NCBI GenBank assembly: GCA_003542935.1
Contig: DPJQ01000025.1
Location: forward strand, 9,380 to 16,859
DNA: 7,480 nucleotides
Origin: Lachnospiraceae bacterium
Lineage (GTDB): Bacteria; Bacillota; Clostridia; Lachnospirales; Lachnospiraceae
Reading direction: 5' to 3'
The position numbers and the translations under genes are program-made. The notes under the pieces are model-generated. The model worked only from the letters and a program-made list of their open reading frames with translations, made no database searches and had not been told where the DNA came from. Numbering within the stretch: the first letter of the stretch is position 1; every line of letters starts with the position of its first letter. Shown here piece by piece: positions 6,409 to 7,480 of the stretch.

Positions 6409-7371
6409 ATGAATGCGCGAGAGAATTATCTGATAGCCGCGAAAGGCGGAAAGCCGGAGCGGGTGCCCGTGTTTCCGGTGGACTGCAATATCTTTATGCC
6501 GGATTTCTGGTCGGAGCGGGATCCCGGGACAGGGGCGGATTTCTGTAATGTGAAATGGGTGAAGGACGATCTGGGCGAGATGCCGATGCCCGGGTGGAAG
6601 GCTATGGAGGAGATATCCCAGTGGCGGGAGACCGTGAAGTTTCCCGACCCGGCGGCTATGGACTGGGAAGGGATGGCCCGGCGTTTTGAGGCGGAAAAAG
6701 ACCCGGAAAAGGTGAATATCGCCATGCTGAATACCAACGGCATCTTTCTGATCCCGGTCAATATGCTGGGCTGGGGCGAGGCGCTCTGCGCGATCTGCGA
6801 GGAACCGGAGGAGCTGGGCGAATTTGTGGAGCGGATCACGGAATTTCTGGTTGAAGTGGCCGGTTATATCGGGAAATATATCCATCCGGATATTATGTTT
6901 ACCGGGGATGATTTCGCGGCGGCGGGAGGCCCCTTTATATCTAAGGAGGTTTTTCGGGAAATGTATAAGCCGCGGCTGGCCAGGATCCACGAGGCGATCC
7001 ATAAAGCCAGAGCGCTGGCGGAATTTCACTGCTGCGGCAACTGCCAGTTCTTAATTCGGGAATTTCTGGAGTGCGGCGCGGATATCTGCCAGCTTCCGGA
7101 GCCGAATGAACAGCTTCTGGCGGATAAGGCCCGCTATGGAAACCGTCTGGTGCTGACCGGCGGCTGGGACCGCCACGGGCCGGGGTGTGTGCCCGGTGCG
7201 CCGGAGGATGTGGTGCGAAAATCCGTGCGGACAGCCATGGACACCTATGGCCGCGACGGCGCTTTGATCTTCTGGGACGGAGGCATCTGCGGCACCAGCG
7301 AGGATGCCAGACAGAAGCTGGCGTGGGTCACGGACGAGGCGCTGAGTTATGGGAGAAAAATTTATCAATAG
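6409..7371 (+). CDS. UroD/MtaA-like methyltransferase-family protein, divergent third member
   Basis: A soluble protein of 320 residues in the same superfamily but clearly not a recent copy of the other two. It starts with the typical ENYLIAAKGGKPERVPVFPV opening (5-24) and shares the FPDPAAMDWEGMAR block (78-91), GWGEALCAICEEPEE (121-135), the acidic TGDDFAAAGGPFISKEVF motif (165-182) and MYKPRLARIHEAIHKA (185-200). The putative zinc residues are H207 and C209 in HCCGNC, plus C294 in DGGICGTSED, 85 residues on, which fits an intact H-x-C...C site. Extra cysteines C208, C212 and C227 are nearby. Like MtaA relatives it could move a methyl group to or from a thiol or pterin (inference). It is last in the operon, ending 9 bases before a convergent gene. 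Confidence 0.87.
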   Translation: MNARENYLIAAKGGKPERVPVFPVDCNIFMPDFWSERDPGTGADFCNVKWVKDDLGEMPMPGWKAMEEISQWRETVKFPDPAAMDWEGMARRFEAEKDPEKVNIAMLNTNGIFLIPVNMLGWGEALCAICEEPEELGEFVERITEFLVEVAGYIGKYIHPDIMFTGDDFAAAGGPFISKEVFREMYKPRLARIHEAIHKARALAEFHCCGNCQFLIREFLECGADICQLPEPNEQLLADKARYGNRLVLTGGWDRHGPGCVPGAPEDVVRKSVRTAMDTYGRDGALIFWDGGICGTSEDARQKLAWVTDEALSYGRKIYQ

Positions 7372-7380
7372 GCGGACATG

Positions 7381-7480
7381 TCACGTCCATCCCCCGTCCA
7401 TGGTGATCACCTGGCCGGTGAGATAGGGATGATTGACAGCCAGATCGTAGATCAGAGCGGCGGCTTCTTCGGAAGTTCCC
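7381..7480 (-). CDS. Short-chain dehydrogenase/reductase, C-terminal fragment (FabG-like)
   Basis: Only the last 32 codons and the TGA stop are in the window; the gene continues beyond the right edge on the minus strand. The fragment reads GTSEEAAALIYDL, then NHPYLTGQVITMDGGWT and stop. The GTxEE...A start and the LTGQVI.MDGGW ending are the classic C-terminus of NAD(P)-dependent classical SDR enzymes, including 3-oxoacyl-ACP reductases and sugar or alcohol dehydrogenases. The NAD-binding and catalytic YxxxK parts lie outside the window, so the substrate cannot be judged. It converges on the operon and may belong to a separate unit. Confidence 0.85.
   Translation of the reverse strand, partial: GTSEEAAALIYDLAVNHPYLTGQVITMDGGWT

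Noticed and set aside
2974..7371. Calling any of the three UroD-like genes hemE
   Set aside because: All lack the arginine-containing N-terminal signature of true uroporphyrinogen decarboxylase and have an H-x-C site instead; the match is to the superfamily only.
1..7480. CRISPR array, tRNA, rRNA, insertion sequence or attachment site
   Set aside because: No spaced short repeats, cloverleaf, transposase frame or flanking terminal repeats were seen on either strand.

Overview
The window looks like an accessory metabolic locus from an anaerobic Bacillota, most likely a clostridium of the Lachnospiraceae type. The grounds are strong AGGAGG-type ribosome sites before nearly every gene, moderately GC-rich coding DNA, a PucR/CdaR-type activator, and several members of the UroD/MtaA-like methyltransferase superfamily, which is expanded in such organisms. 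The organism is inferred from style, not from any marker gene.

Layout. A PucR-family regulator (1-1536, minus strand) is transcribed away from a five-gene rightward operon. A 172-base divergent control region (1537-1708) lies between them. It holds two back-to-back sigma-A promoters, each with a 17-base spacer, whose -35 boxes are 13 bases apart. A small inverted repeat is centred exactly between them. The rightward genes are an MFS transporter (1709-2920), two tandem paralogous UroD-like proteins (2974-3972 and 3969-4949, overlapping by ATGA), a GPH/MelB-type cation symporter (5012-6388), and a third, more divergent UroD-like protein (6409-7371). A GC-rich hairpin sits between the second UroD-like gene and the symporter. 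At the right edge the last 32 codons of a short-chain dehydrogenase/reductase run in from the opposite strand and end 9 bases after the operon's last gene.

How the genes may work together. The simplest reading is a regulated uptake-and-catabolism module. The regulator senses a small molecule, two transporters bring in (or exchange) substrate, and three UroD-like proteins act on it, perhaps by zinc-dependent methyl transfer as in MtaA/MtbA/CmuA. No corrinoid protein, MtaB/MttB-type substrate methyltransferase or corrinoid-reactivating protein is encoded here, so the methyl-transfer role is inference and the substrate is unknown. The first UroD-like protein has lost the C-terminal cysteine that would be the third zinc ligand, while the other two keep one. 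This suggests the three proteins have divided labour. Several apparent long starts are wrong: ribosome sites, and in one case the promoter position, place the true starts at 1536 (minus), 2974, 3969, 5012 and 6409.
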